Assembly: GCF_000247695.1 (NCBI RefSeq)
Contig: NW_004624848.1
Span: 995,300 to 1,059,299, forward strand
Direction of reading: 5' to 3'
Length of the DNA: 64,000 bases
Source of the DNA: Heterocephalus glaber
Taxonomy: Eukaryota > Chordata > Mammalia > Rodentia > Bathyergidae
Under the pieces are notes generated by a model. That model was not told where the DNA came from. It searched no databases and saw only the letters and a list, made by a program, of their open reading frames with translations. A program made the position numbers and the translations under genes. Below are positions 11,120 to 22,935 of this stretch, piece after piece (position 1 is the stretch's first letter; the number at the start of each line of letters is the position of its first letter).

Positions 11120-11725
11120 CACCACCAAAATACTCTTGAGCAAAAGAATGAGTTGGATGAATCCTTCTATGTGACTTCAAAATATACCACAAATTTCTAA
11201 TAATCTAAACAGCATGGTATTGGAAGAAAAACATACATAAATCAGGGGAACAGAAGAGAGGACTGGGGAATAAATTTACATATATATAGTCAATTGATTT
11301 TCAACAAAGAACCTATAGTCCCTTTAATGGATGACATTGGGAAAATTGGATATCCACATGAAGAAGAATGTTATACAAATGTATATTACACAGTAAATAA
11401 AAATCAACTCAAAATACATTACAATCATGAATATAAAACCTAAAATTGAGATGAAATCATAGTGGGAAATTTCCATGACATTGACTTGGGCAGTGGTTTT
11501 CAGATCTAACCTGAAAAGCACAGGAAACGGAAAACAAAAATAGACAAGCAGGATTACATCAAACTAAAATACTTCTCCAAAGCATGGAAATAAGCATCAC
11601 AGTGAAGGGACAACCCAGAGAATGGAAGAAAATATCTGTAATCCATACATTACATGAAGGTTGGTATCTAAAATATAATGAACTTAATAACAATAAGAAG
11701 TATATGATTTCATGTATGGAGATCT
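11120..11725 (+). repeat. L1 ORF2 C-terminal segment, direct half of the same insertion
   Basis: Plus-strand landmarks TTGAGCAAAAGAATGAG, AAACAGCATGGTATTGG, TCAATTGATTTTCAACAAAG, GGGAAAATTGGATATCCACA and CAAGCAGGATTACATCAAAC follow the ORF2 C-terminal order. Frameshifts and stops are frequent. It is the 3' half of the element whose 5' half is inverted at 9455-11112. Confidence 0.7.
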
Positions 11726-11759
11726 TCATTATTTTGTACAAATCTGCCACTCCAGTATG

Positions 11760-11887
11760 AGCATGTGCTATAGTTCATTCAATGATACTTTTATGTGTGA
11801 ATATTTAAGTTGTTTCCAGTACTTTTAATATTGCAATTAACATGAACTTCATGACATAAACTTTTGTGTCCATAAAATTTTGTTTGT
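11760..11887 (-). repeat. L1 3' UTR fragment, minus strand
   Basis: GTTCATTCAATGATACTTTT, TTTAAGTTGTTTCCAGTAC and GCAATTAACATGAAC are complements of the L1 3' region that normally reads GTTCATGGATTGGAAG-like sequence. Confidence 0.45.
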
Positions 11888-11963
11888 GTGTGTTGGGGAT
11901 CGAATTTGGGACCTTGTGCTTGTGAGGCAGGCTGCAGAACCACTGGACTAAATCCCCAGCCCC
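11888..11963 (-). repeat. ID SINE, minus strand, tail decayed
   Basis: GGGGATCGAATTTGGGACC to CACTGGACTAAATCCCCAGC. The T tail has become TG-rich. The A box carries a change (TTAGTCCAGTGG), so this is an older copy. Confidence 0.9.
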
Positions 11964-13369
11964 AAATATTTTTAACCTATATACTTTTAAATCTATTTAG
12001 TTTGTCAATAATTATGTTTAAATATTATCATATTCATATTTGCAAAAATATTGCAAGTCATATTTTGTAAACTTACTTTTTTATGGCTACTATGTGACCG
12101 TCTCATGTTCATTTATAAGCAAAATGAAGAATGTGAGCTGAGTAACTATACTATTAATAAGATCAACCACTAGTTAACTGTATTCAGTGAGTATTGACAA
12201 CAGATCGATGTCAGCAAGGACAACTTAGAAGTCAGTCTGTTCTTTAAATAGAGTAATACATTTTACTATATTGCCTTTAGCATTGGAAAAAAGGATATGG
12301 ATGTCGATCAACTTTTCAGACATGACAGTGAGATAGATAATTTGTAAACTGATGGATATATTAGTTACTTGACATTTTTACAATAAGGATATTACTTATG
12401 AAACTAATTACTCTGGCATGTTAAAAGAGAAAGGAAGAATTTACTCAGGACGGTTGTGATTAGCGTCAACACTACAACAGGGCTGAGAGTTGGACTAAAT
12501 TCTCAACCCAGTAGAGAGAGTCGGATTTAGAAGGTCAGTGGGTAGAAAATTACTAAGAGAAGAAAGACATCAAGATCAGGGGCATTCATGTTAAACTGAC
12601 TTAAGGTGATTTTTGCTGAAGACAGACCAGGATGATTAGATGTTGAGGGTGGGGAATGAAGAAGCCTATCCTGTACTAGTAGTAAGCAGATATCAAGGAG
12701 GGCATTCTCCGTAAACTGAATGGGATTCTTGCTAAAGTTTAGCTATGCAAGAGTTGTAAGCATGGGGTCCAAGGTTGAGGCCTAGAGTTGAAAAGAGTAT
12801 GATTTATGATTAATATTTGGTCAGTGAGAGTCTTTGTCATCATAATGGCTACAAAATATTAAAAATGAAAAGGAAAGCAAAAGAAGAATTTTTAATGAAT
12901 CATTCCATTCATTACAGAAGAAAAAAAGTGCATGAATTCAGTCAAATATTTGAGTACCCATCACGGATCACAACAAATTACTTACTGCAAAAGTACTGTA
13001 CCATGATTAACATTGGATGCTCTGTAAAGGAGTGTTATCAATGGATATTTGTACTGACGGTTCTGGAAGAGAGGGGTTCTCAGTTGGTCCATAAAGCCCC
13101 TCATTTTTGAGGGAGGACCTGAATTAAATATGAAGAACAGAGTGGGGAAAGGGCTGTTTTCTGTTTAGAGTCACATTTTTCTGTGAGATCCAAGAAAGGA
13201 TGCAAAATATTAAGACTGTAATGTAGATAGATGTAAATGGTGAATAACACTTACAGTGAACACCTGGAATAGAAATGTACTTGCTTCTAACTGAGGTAGA
13301 AGAAAGAACTAACATTGAGCTTTCTCAGGTCAGCTGTGTCCCTGAAGTTGGAGCAGGAAGCATTGGATA
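11964..13369. other. Unique non-coding DNA
   Basis: No gene recognised. An open stretch of 97 codons at 12817-13110 (plus) is lysine- and histidine-rich without any known domain and is not called as a gene. Confidence 0.5.
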
Positions 13370-13680
13370 TGGAAAAGCTCAGTGAGCAATTACTCATAAT
13401 TTGCACACAAAAGCAATTGAGCTTGTCAGACTCAGGTCATTTAATATTATATCAATCTGCATATTGCCATTAATTGATTAGCTGTGGGAAGATTTAAATA
13501 AATACCTGCTTCATATCATAGAAAGATCAATGAAAATTGAGAATTCTAAATCTCATCTTGTTAAAATATCAGCTATTAGAATTTCTTAATTTAAGCAAAT
13601 GGCAGATCAATTGTCATGCCCTATTGCATCATAATAGTGCATTATAAACATTTAAGCCAAATTTTCCACTGAACAGCAAA
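13370..13680. promoter_or_regulatory. Candidate conserved non-coding segment, homeodomain-site rich
   Basis: Repeat-free AT-rich DNA with clustered TAATT/ATTA cores and an octamer-like site: GCCATTAATTGATTAGC (about 13467-13483), AGCAATTGAGC, CTATTGCATCATAATAG and CAATTTGCAC-like words. There is no coding potential. It resembles developmental enhancers in texture only. Confidence 0.3.
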
Positions 13681-13689
13681 CAAATAGAT

Positions 13690-14890
13690 AAATATAAAAG
13701 AACCGTGGGCAGTCTATCAGTCAGGGCTCAGTCAATAAAAGAGAAGCCATTCAAGATATTTCAATAAGAAAAAGATTTAATATAGACAAATAAATGTTCA
13801 TGAAGCCCTTGGACAGATCTGAGCCTGTGGGCCAGTGACAAGCACAACATAGTGTTCAGGCCTACTGCTGTCTCATGGACTAAGGAAGTCAAAGGTCGCC
13901 AGCAATGCAGAAAACTACTAGCAAAAATGTCTATCTCTGGTCTTCAGACAGATGATTTTGAAGAAAAGACTGAAAGGAATTTGCAGAATAGCATATTTCT
14001 TCGAATACGCAATTTGTTCATTTCTGACAAAAGAATGTCTACCTGCTTTCTTTTTTTCTTCCGTGTCTCGAGTATGCACCTCTACCTGGTATGTTGTCCT
14101 TCACCATGGCTACAGAGAGGGGTATAATGAAGAGTGGTGATGCTGGCATGCCAAAATTCACCTGGTAATGAGAGGCATTGTCCTCAGATTCAGAGACATG
14201 GGCAAAGATAGTTAAAATATGATAAAGTGGTGGTTAACAGTAATCCTCTGGGAACAGTTCTAGAGAGTTTTCAACAAGTTTGATCATCCATTCTAGTTAC
14301 TGTCATGAATATATCTGTGCCCTATTAGAGCATGTTCTAATTAATCTGCATAATACCTTCTTTTATGTCATTCTTTCAAATATGTCTTCTGACAGACTTA
14401 TCATATGTACATTTATTTGCTGTAGTTCCCTAGATTCGGCCTTACAAAAGGATATCTAATATATGATTGGTGAGTAACACTTAAACTCTTGTTGGGTTAA
14501 AGTTATGGCAAAATATACCAACCATATACCTGTTTTTTTACCTCTTTTCCCATGACATTTTTTCAGAGCTGAAAAGTAGAGTTTTTAAGAAAATAAATTC
14601 AAAATGGGTGAAATACAGAAAACTACAACTTACTCAAGTAGTTCTGAAGAGGTAACTTTCAGCATTGTTCTGCAAGGAAAATGGAAAAAATTGTCAGGGT
14701 TTTATTCCACCCTGTTTATTAAAGCAACAATATGTAAATAGTTTTAACAATAATATTGTAAATTCAAAGGGAAAAAAACATAAAATTTTGTTTTGTTGAA
14801 ACACATTATAAACCAAATGCGGAAAATGATGACTGCCTCAAAACTCAGCCTTTCATAGATAGGTATGACTTCCTTGGATTTCATCTCACT
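13690..14890. other. Non-coding DNA with an unassigned degenerate repeat
   Basis: 13700-13870 (ATCAGTCAGGGCTCAGTCAA, then AAAGATTTAATATAGAC) has the feel of an old dispersed element, but I cannot name it. The remainder is unrecognised. The open frame at 13852-14127 shows no known domain. Confidence 0.4.
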
Positions 14891-14894
14891 TTGT

Positions 14895-15012
14895 TGTTTT
14901 TTGATTCAGGCTGTCCTGTAGTTCAGGCTGGCCTTGAACTCTCACTGGAGCCCTGGCTGGTGATATTCCTGCCTAACCCTTTCTGCTAGGTTCATGCCAC
15001 CATACTGGACTG
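14895..15012 (-). repeat. B1 SINE, minus strand, old
   Basis: Complement of a 7SL-derived B1: TTGATTCAGGCTGTCC, TTCAGGCTGGCCTTGAACTC, ATTCCTGCCTAACC and TTCATGCCACCATACTGG keep the B1 order with many substitutions. Confidence 0.8.
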
Positions 15013-16610
15013 GACTTTAACCCTATAGGTTAACAGGGCTAACGAGAGAGCATCTATAATTGGTAGAAGTTGAAAGAAGTTCAGCTTGTTCACAGAGAAG
15101 AAAAAGTTGGGACATCCATCTCATAAACTTTGTTGTATGACTGTAATTGTGGCATCTTGTATAAGTTTGTGGGTGTTTTTCTTTTGTTTCATATCTTCTA
15201 AGACTTGGTTTTCTTAGAAACCCAAATGGGATAATAATTAGTATGTGTGATTAGTAAGTCGGTTTTCCACCAGCTCTTCTGAGACAGTCCCTATGGCTAT
15301 ACTTTGATTCCCATACTTTTAATGTCCTCACATGAAAGCAGCTATTTTAAGCTCTTCAGAAGGAATCTAATATTAGCTTTGTTCAAAGAAAAAAAAAACC
15401 TAATAATGAGATAAAAATACAACAAGTCTATTCCAACTGAGATATCTTGGGAAAAATAACAATGTTGTAAAAGAAAAGTGATGCCACAGGTAGAACAGAG
15501 TTTTAGATAAAAAATTTCTGCATCTGTTATGTTATCTGATAGTATGCATGTATCTAAATATGTAGAGTACACCTATTTTGGAATTGAACATAAAACATCT
15601 AAATGTTATAAAGCACCAGAAAAGATACCTTTCACATGTACACACACAGGTCTCATAGCTTTGCCTACTCTGGGAAGCCCTGAACTTGGTCACTGAAAAA
15701 AGATACAAAGTCCTCAATAACAAGGTGGTTGTACAATAGCAAGATGCATATGCTGTTGTTCTCTTCTCCCCTCAGAATACGCCCAAACTTCATAAGTGCA
15801 ACATGAAAAGAACATGAAAATGTAGGACACAGAGCAAAGTATGTGAGAAAGACCTGCCAAATGTGTGAAGTTAGGAACCTTTGATCGGTGTGTTCAAACA
15901 ACATAGATGTGAGCACAGCCTTCCCAAACGAGAAGTAGAAGAGCCTGAAAGTGTTGTTGCTAGACATCATTCTGGTGATTTAATAGAAAAAGGAGAGGAG
16001 GCATGGTTAAATAGGGTACAGGCATAATTGTAGAATGCCTATATTTGACAAAGTAGTGAGGGGAAGAATGATAACCTGAAGACAGTGACATGCAGGGCAC
16101 TTCTACTGTGGGGACAGGAGCCAGTTCTGAAGGACACATCTGCCATGTTGGTTTTTGTGAGGTTCATCGGCAACTCTCAAGGCCTTGGCAGCACTGGGCA
16201 CTTTCTATGTGCTACTTTATGGAACCTCTCAAAAAAGTGAGATCCAAAAGTGCTCATCACACTCAAAGATGAATATATTTAAAAATAAGAGAATGGAAAC
16301 TATATTTTATAAAAATAGAACAGCACAATGAAAGGAAGAACATGTGGCAAAAATGATATTGAATAGAAAATGTTGTCATGGAACAGAAGAAAAAATAGAA
16401 CAGATTTAAGTTTCCTGAATAAAAACAACTACAGTGATTCACTCTTTTTTTAAAAAAGAAGGATGAAGTGGTAATCAGGAAAGATCCTTGAAACAGCAGA
16501 TGGTCTGGAACTTGAGCTGGCAGAGTTCAGGACATAAGTGAGAAAAAAAAATCATTATATAAAGCAAAGCATGTTGAAAACTGTGCAAAGGAGGTGTACT
16601 ATTGAAAATA
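15013..16610. other. Unique non-coding DNA
   Basis: No gene recognised. A 101-codon minus-strand open stretch (15665-15970) has no motif I can identify. Confidence 0.5.
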
Positions 16611-16611
16611 T

Positions 16612-16700
16612 GGGCCCGGGAATTTAGCTCAATGGTCCTGCTGCCTCCCTCACAAGCAGAAGGACCCGAGTTCAATCACCGGTACCAAAAAAAAAAAAAA
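16612..16700 (+). repeat. ID SINE
   Basis: GGGCCCGGGAATTTAGCTCA to TCAATCACCGGTACC with an A tail of about 14. The B box is GTTCAATCA (one change from functional). Confidence 0.92.
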
Positions 16701-16744
16701 GGGTAGGAGTATAAACTACAAATAAAAGAAAATGAAAAATAATA

Positions 16745-17382
16745 GAACTGCCTGTACATTCGATGCAGATTTTAAACTCCTAGATTTCTGTTTGTTTCTG
16801 TTTTATGAACTCTAGTTCTTTTTTCTTCTGAGTATTCATGGTTTGCATGTCTTTCTTAGCTCCTCTAGTGTTTTATTAGTATCTTCTCCAGCTTCATTAG
16901 TCATTTGTTTAATTAGAATCATTATCTCACTAATTATCTCTGCTTTCAATTTTTTCAATCTTATTGATCAGTTTTGTTACCTCCACTGCTACCATTTCAG
17001 GTATTTTAGCTGTGTGGCTTTTTATTTCTTCCCCTCAATGTCTCCTGGATTTGCTTTGGGGGAGTTGAGCACTTTTGAAGCATTTTGCTTTTGCATTCTT
17101 TCTTTCTTTTGTGGGGAGGTGTTTGTCTTCCATGCTGAGGCTTGCAGACTACTTATAATTGGTAGCATTTTTACTAGTCCTGAGATCTCTGTAGATAATG
17201 TTTACTTTTTAGAGATGTCCTCTAGGCATAGCTACCTATTGGCCCTTCAGTTTGCCCCAAGATCCAACCATCTCCATTTACTGGGGAAGGGAGAATATAG
17301 CCTATTTGGACCAGTACTCAGTTCTTTGGTAATGGAGTGTAGTACTGTTTATGACCCCCAGACAATCTATGTATTGTATATG
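16745..17382 (-). repeat. L1 ORF1 N-terminal region and adjoining 5' part
   Basis: The complement encodes, in broken frames, a coiled-coil-like segment (VTKLINKIEKIE, then MTNEAGEDTNKTLEELRK) typical of the N-terminal half of L1 ORF1, the RNA-binding chaperone. Upstream on the minus strand (about 17040-17382) is GC-richer sequence that fits an L1 5' UTR. The 201-codon plus-strand open stretch over 16843-17448 is the shadow of this element and not a gene. Confidence 0.55.
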
Positions 17383-17616
17383 TATGGTACCAGGGATGAA
17401 ACTCAGGTCCTTGTGCTTGCACAGCAGGTGGCTACACCACTGAGCTAAATCCCCGGCCCTGGTTTTCATTTTTGATGTTTGGACTAAGTTGGTCCTAGGT
17501 CTAGATTCTCTCCCTCTTCTTATTTCCCCATTTAGTTTCTTCACCTCAAGATCTCATAGCAATGCTGTTTCTTCATTCTTTTTTCCTAAAGTATATTGAC
17601 AGTGTATTACTTCTCC
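17383..17616 (-). repeat. Left arm of an imperfect inverted duplication (includes an ID)
   Basis: The complement of this block matches 18631-18865 almost base for base: GTAATACACTGTCAATA, TGCTATGAGATCTTGAGG, AATAAGAAGAGGGAGAGA, CTAGGACCAACTTAGTCC, then the ID. Over the last 105 bp I count about 8 differences, several at CpG sites. The two arms lie in opposite orientation with about 1 kb between them. Confidence 0.9.
17387..17460 (-). repeat. ID SINE inside the left arm
   Basis: Complement of CCGGGGATTTAGCTCAGTGG to CATCCCTGGTACC. The centre CCACCTGCTGTGCAAGC is shared only with the copy in the right arm. No T tail follows on the left side, where the copy runs into GTATATGTAT. Confidence 0.92.
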
Positions 17617-17619
17617 AAT

Positions 17620-18630
17620 CTATGTATACAAAGAAAACCAGTTTATAGCTACTAGTATTTCACCTTGGCTAAAGTAGTAAAATCAGCAAGAATGATAGCA
17701 TAAAATACAAAATGGAAAATGATACACCATCATAACTAATAGTGTACCTTTAAGCATAGAAATAAGGTCTATAGTTATAGTACAAACTCTAAGAGAAATC
17801 AGATATTGTTATACTGCAAATATCTACTAAATAGAGCAGTTTTATCTCCATTAACAACAGAATAATATTCAACCATAGTAAGACATATTTAGTTATCTAC
17901 AGATTCATGAGGGTGAACTACTGTTGTAAGGTTGGAAGTTGCAGGACACGGAAGCAAAAAAAAATAGAATTTGAAAAAAAATGTAAGAATGGACAATGGA
18001 AAGAGGGTGATAAAATTGATGTAAAAGGTAGTAAAAGCAAATTAGCAGTATTAGATAACAATAACAGAGAAAGCCAATAAGGAAAATGATAAATGATAAG
18101 AAATAAGAGATTAAATTAGAGGAATAAAGAAAAAGATAAAATAATAAGGAAATAAATTGAAAAAGAGATAGTGAGAAAAGGGGAGAAAAATAAGAAGATC
18201 CAAGCAACCAGATAAAACAAAATAGTATTTACTTTTTAATATAATACATAATTATGTAATTATAAAATTAATTATATAATCATAAAATATGATTATGTAA
18301 TATAATTCTAATATATTAATTACATATTTGTAGTATATAATTAAATATAATATAATTACATAACACAATCATATATAATATATAATATAATTACATCATA
18401 TATATGTGTGTGTGTATACATACATGAGAGTGGACAGGAAAATGTGAGAAAGAACTCGAAACTTAACCAAAAAGTATAAAATAAAAATAATACCAATAGA
18501 GAAAAACGAGTAAGGGTTACATAATATACAAAAGAGTAAAAGGAATAATGTGGGGATGATACTGAGTTGAAACAGGACAAGATAGGAGTGATTGAAAGAC
18601 AGCAGAATATGACAAATTAGAAATGTGGGA
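17620..18630. other. Spacer between inverted arms, A-rich
   Basis: Purine-rich on the plus strand at 17940-18210 and 18420-18620, and strongly AT-rich at 18228-18420. No gene. The inner edges do not continue the inverted match. Confidence 0.6.
18228..18420. repeat. AT-rich low-complexity tract
   Basis: TAATTATATAATCATAAAAT-type sequence with short internal palindromes, ending in a short TG run near 18405. Confidence 0.75.
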
Positions 18631-18865
18631 GGAGGAGTAATACACTGTCAATATTCTTTGGCAAAAAAGAATTAAGAAACAGCATTGCTATGAGATCTTG
18701 AGGTGAAGAAACTAAATAGGGAAATAAGAAGAGGGAGAGAACTTAGACCTAGGACCAACTTAGTCCAAACATCGAAAATGAAAACCAGGGCCGGGGATTT
18801 AGCTCAGTGGTTTCGCCACCTGCTGTGCCAGCGCAAGGACCTGAGTTGGATCCCCGGTACCATAA
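18631..18865 (+). repeat. Right arm of the inverted duplication (includes an ID)
   Basis: Direct copy of the complement of 17383-17616. The match starts at GGAGGAGTAATACACTG and ends exactly at the 3' end of the ID (GGTACCATA), after which this copy has an A-rich tail. That suggests the leader block plus ID moved as one retrotransposed unit. Confidence 0.9.
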
Positions 18866-18880
18866 AGAAAAAAAAAAAAA
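18788..18880 (+). repeat. ID SINE inside the right arm
   Basis: GGCCGGGGATTTAGCTCAGT to GGATCCCCGGTACC with an A-rich tail. CpGs are better kept (TTTCGCCACC, CAGCGCAAGG) than in the left copy. Confidence 0.93.
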
Positions 18881-19402
18881 CAAACAAAAAAATCCTAAAA
18901 ATAAAATAAAACAAAATGCAAAAATAACTAAACAATGCCAAACCAGAAAAACCCAAAGAAATAAGTAAATAAACAAACAAAAAAAAACACAGAAATGCAA
19001 AACTCAGAAGTTATCCAGTGGGAACTCAGTGTAAACACGCCAGGAGAATGTGTGTGTGGTTCACATGTAGCCTTTACTAGAAAGCGTGGGGGACAGTGGT
19101 GACTGGGCGGTAACCAGGCTCTTATTTTTTGGAGTCTACAGTTTCCTCGGGTTGTGTGTACCCACCTGGTGGAGTTCACAGATGCTGCTGCCCTGCTCGA
19201 GGTGAGCACTAGTGGAAGTTCTGCAGCAGAGGGCAGAGGCAATGATTCTTCCTCACCCATGAATGCCAAAGAGTGGCTGAGTCTGGACAATAACCCTGTG
19301 CGGTCTGGTTGCAGGTGTGTTCTCTACAGAGGGGCATTTGCTGTGGGACTGGGCTGGCATGCTGGAGTACACAGAAGTCACAGAGCAAGTCAGTGTGCAA
19401 AA
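18881..19402. other. Unassigned, GC-richer block
   Basis: After an A-rich stretch, 19020-19400 is GC-richer with overlapping short open frames on both strands (up to 120 codons), none recognisable. It may be an L1 5' UTR or LTR remnant. It ends where antisense L1 ORF2 begins. Confidence 0.35.
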
Positions 19403-20282
19403 GTCTTGACAAAGAGTTTTGCATCTATGGTTATTGAGGAAATTGGCCTGTAAAAATGTTTCTTATGATCCTGTGGATTTTGGCAATGGTTGTGATTTCA
19501 CCTTTTTATTTTCTAATTGTATTGACATGAGTCTTTTCTTCCCTTTTTTTGGTAAATTTAGTTAAGATTTATTCAATATTATTTATCTTTTCAGGGAGCC
19601 AACTCTGAGTCATTTATCCTTTTTATTATATTTGTCTCTATTTTTGTTTCAATTTTTTCTCTGATCTTTATAATTTATTTTTTCTACAGGAATGCTCTTG
19701 TTTTTTTAGACCTTCAGTTGCATTATTGTTATTTATTTGAGATTGCTCTATTTTTCTCATATAGGCATTCAAAACTATAAACATCCATGTTAGAACTACT
19801 TTCATTGTATCTCATGTGTTTTGGTATGTAGAATTGTTATTTGATTCTAGGAGCTTTTTAATTTCTTCTCTGATTTTTTTTTTCTGTGACTGATTACCTA
19901 AGAGTATATTGTTCAGTCTTCATGTGTTTGCACAGTTTCTATTGTTTCTCTGCTGTTGATTTCTACTTTCTCTGATGTGATACCATACAAAAGATTATTT
20001 CAGTTATTTTGTATTTGTTTAAACATGCTCTGTAGCCTTATGTATGGTCTATTTTTGAGAGAGCTCTGTGTGCTGCTTAAAATGTGTATTATGTTCTTGG
20101 ACAAAACACTGTAGTTATCTACATCTATTAAGTCCATTTGTTTCATGGTGTGGTGCAGGTCTGATATTTCTTTGTTGATTTTTTTGTCTGGTTGTTTATT
20201 TGTGAGAATATGTTATTGAAATATCCTACCATGATTATATTGGCATCTTTCTGTCCTTTTATATCTGGTAGTTTTTGTTTTA
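19403..20282 (-). repeat. L1 ORF2, minus strand (part 1)
   Basis: GTTTTGCATCTATGGTTATT, GAGGAAATTGGCCTG, then CAGGGAGCCAACTCTGAG, TTCTGTGACTGATTACC and GTAGTTATCTACATCTATTA are complement landmarks of ORF2 from the RT domain back to the endonuclease region. It continues at 20930 after an insertion. Confidence 0.75.
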
Positions 20283-20283
20283 T

Positions 20284-20745
20284 GATACATCCATACCAGT
20301 GATTATAGCAGCAAAATTCATAATACCTAAATTTTGGCAGGAGCTGATATGTCCATCAACAGATGATTGGATTAAAAAATGTGGTATTTACACACAATAG
20401 AGTACTACACTGACATAAAGAAAGATAAACTTGAGCCTTTTTTGAAAAATGGATGAACCTTGAGATCATAATGTTGACTGAAATAACTCAGACAGACAAG
20501 CTTAAATATTGCAGTTTTTTTATATTAGACCCAAATTAAAAATAAAAAGCAAAATACAAGATAGATAATAGGAAGTCAGGGGATAGATCTTTCTCTAATA
20601 GGAAGAAGATTGAGAATTGGAGGAAGGGGAAAGATGTAGGGAAAGTGGATGACAAGAGGAATTAATGTGTTACATACATGAACCAACTCCATACAAGGAA
20701 TGTAAACAATGTGTACCTTAAATATATACAAATAAAAGCTTTTTG
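20284..20745 (+). repeat. L1 3' end inserted in opposite orientation
   Basis: ATCCATACCAGTGATTATAG, GTCCATCAACAGATGATTGG, AAAATGGATGAACCTTGAG and a G/A-rich tract follow the L1 3' UTR order on the plus strand, ending in AATAAAAGC near 20735. It interrupts the antisense L1 at 19403-21640. Confidence 0.7.
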
Positions 20746-20756
20746 ATTTTTTTGAG

Positions 20757-20913
20757 AGAAGGTCTCACTATGTACTGCAGGCTGGCCTTGAATTCACTAT
20801 GTAGCCCAGCCTTGAATTCACTATGTAGCCCAGGCTGGCCTTGAACTATGGCAATCCTCCTGCCTTAGCCTCCCAACTGTTGAGATTACAGGTGTGTACC
20901 ACCATGCTTCACT
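20757..20913 (-). repeat. B1 SINE, minus strand, with internal 24-bp tandem duplication
   Basis: Complement of B1: TTTTTTGAGAGAAGGTCTC, CAGGCTGGCC, CTGCCTTAGCCTCCCAAC and GGTGTGTACCACCATGC. A 24-bp segment at 20786-20809 is repeated without any mismatch at 20810-20833, so the copy is longer than a normal B1. Confidence 0.88.
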
Positions 20914-20929
20914 TTAAATTTTTTTCTTA

Positions 20930-21639
20930 AAAAAGAATTTGGGTATGCCAGCATCTAGGGCATTTGTACCTACAATTATTATCTCTTGTTGCTGAATTGT
21001 TCCCTTTACCAGTGTGTAGTGGTCATCGTTGTCTCTTCTGATCAGTTTTGGCTTCAAATTCACTTTGAATATATGAGATTCCTGCTTGGTTTGGGGTTCT
21101 GGTTGCACATATTATTGTCTTTTATCCTTCATTTCCATTCCATGTGTTCCTTCAGGGATGAGGTATGTCTCAACCAGCATGGAGTTAGGTATTGTCCTTT
21201 GACCCAATCTGGCAGTCTGTGACTTTAATTGGAGAGTTAAGAGCATTTACATTAACTGTTATTATTGAAAGATACTCATTAAATCCTGTCATTGCATTAA
21301 TTTCTATGGTTTATTCCTTTATGTTTTTCCTTCTGTTGAGCTACTTTCCCATTGAGGTGTCCTGTTTCTTTTGGGTTCTTTGGTGATGTTCATTTTATTT
21401 TCTCTGTTTAGTGTTATTTGAAGATTTTACACAATGCTGGTTTTGTAGTCATGAATTTTTTTAGGTACACTTTGACACAGAAAGTGTTTATTTCTCTGTG
21501 AGTTTTGAAGGATACTCCTGCAGGATATAGTACTGTAGGTTGGCAATTGTTCCCTTTTAGGGCATGAAAATCTTAACTCCAAGCTCTTCTGGCATTTAAG
21601 ATTTGTGTTGAGAAATGGGCTTTTATTCTAATAGGACTG

Positions 21640-21640
<1 letters not shown>
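20930..21640 (-). repeat. L1, minus strand (part 2, 5' side)
   Basis: ATTATTATCTCTTGTTGCTG, TGTTCCCTTTACCAGTGTG, TGACCCAATCTGGCAGTCTG and TAATTGGAGAGTTAAGAGC are the standard antisense order of the L1 endonuclease region and sequence upstream of it. It joins cleanly to the end of part 1 once the insertion at 20283-20929 is removed. Confidence 0.72.

Positions 21641-22935
<1,295 letters not shown>

Noticed and set aside
16843..17448. 201-codon open frame, plus strand
   Set aside because: It is the antisense of an L1 ORF1/5' region plus an ID SINE. The composition is low-complexity and has no domain.
19020..19400. Overlapping open frames of up to 120 codons on both strands as a possible exon
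   Set aside because: Neighbours are L1 and ID insertions and no domain is visible. More likely a GC-rich retroelement leader.
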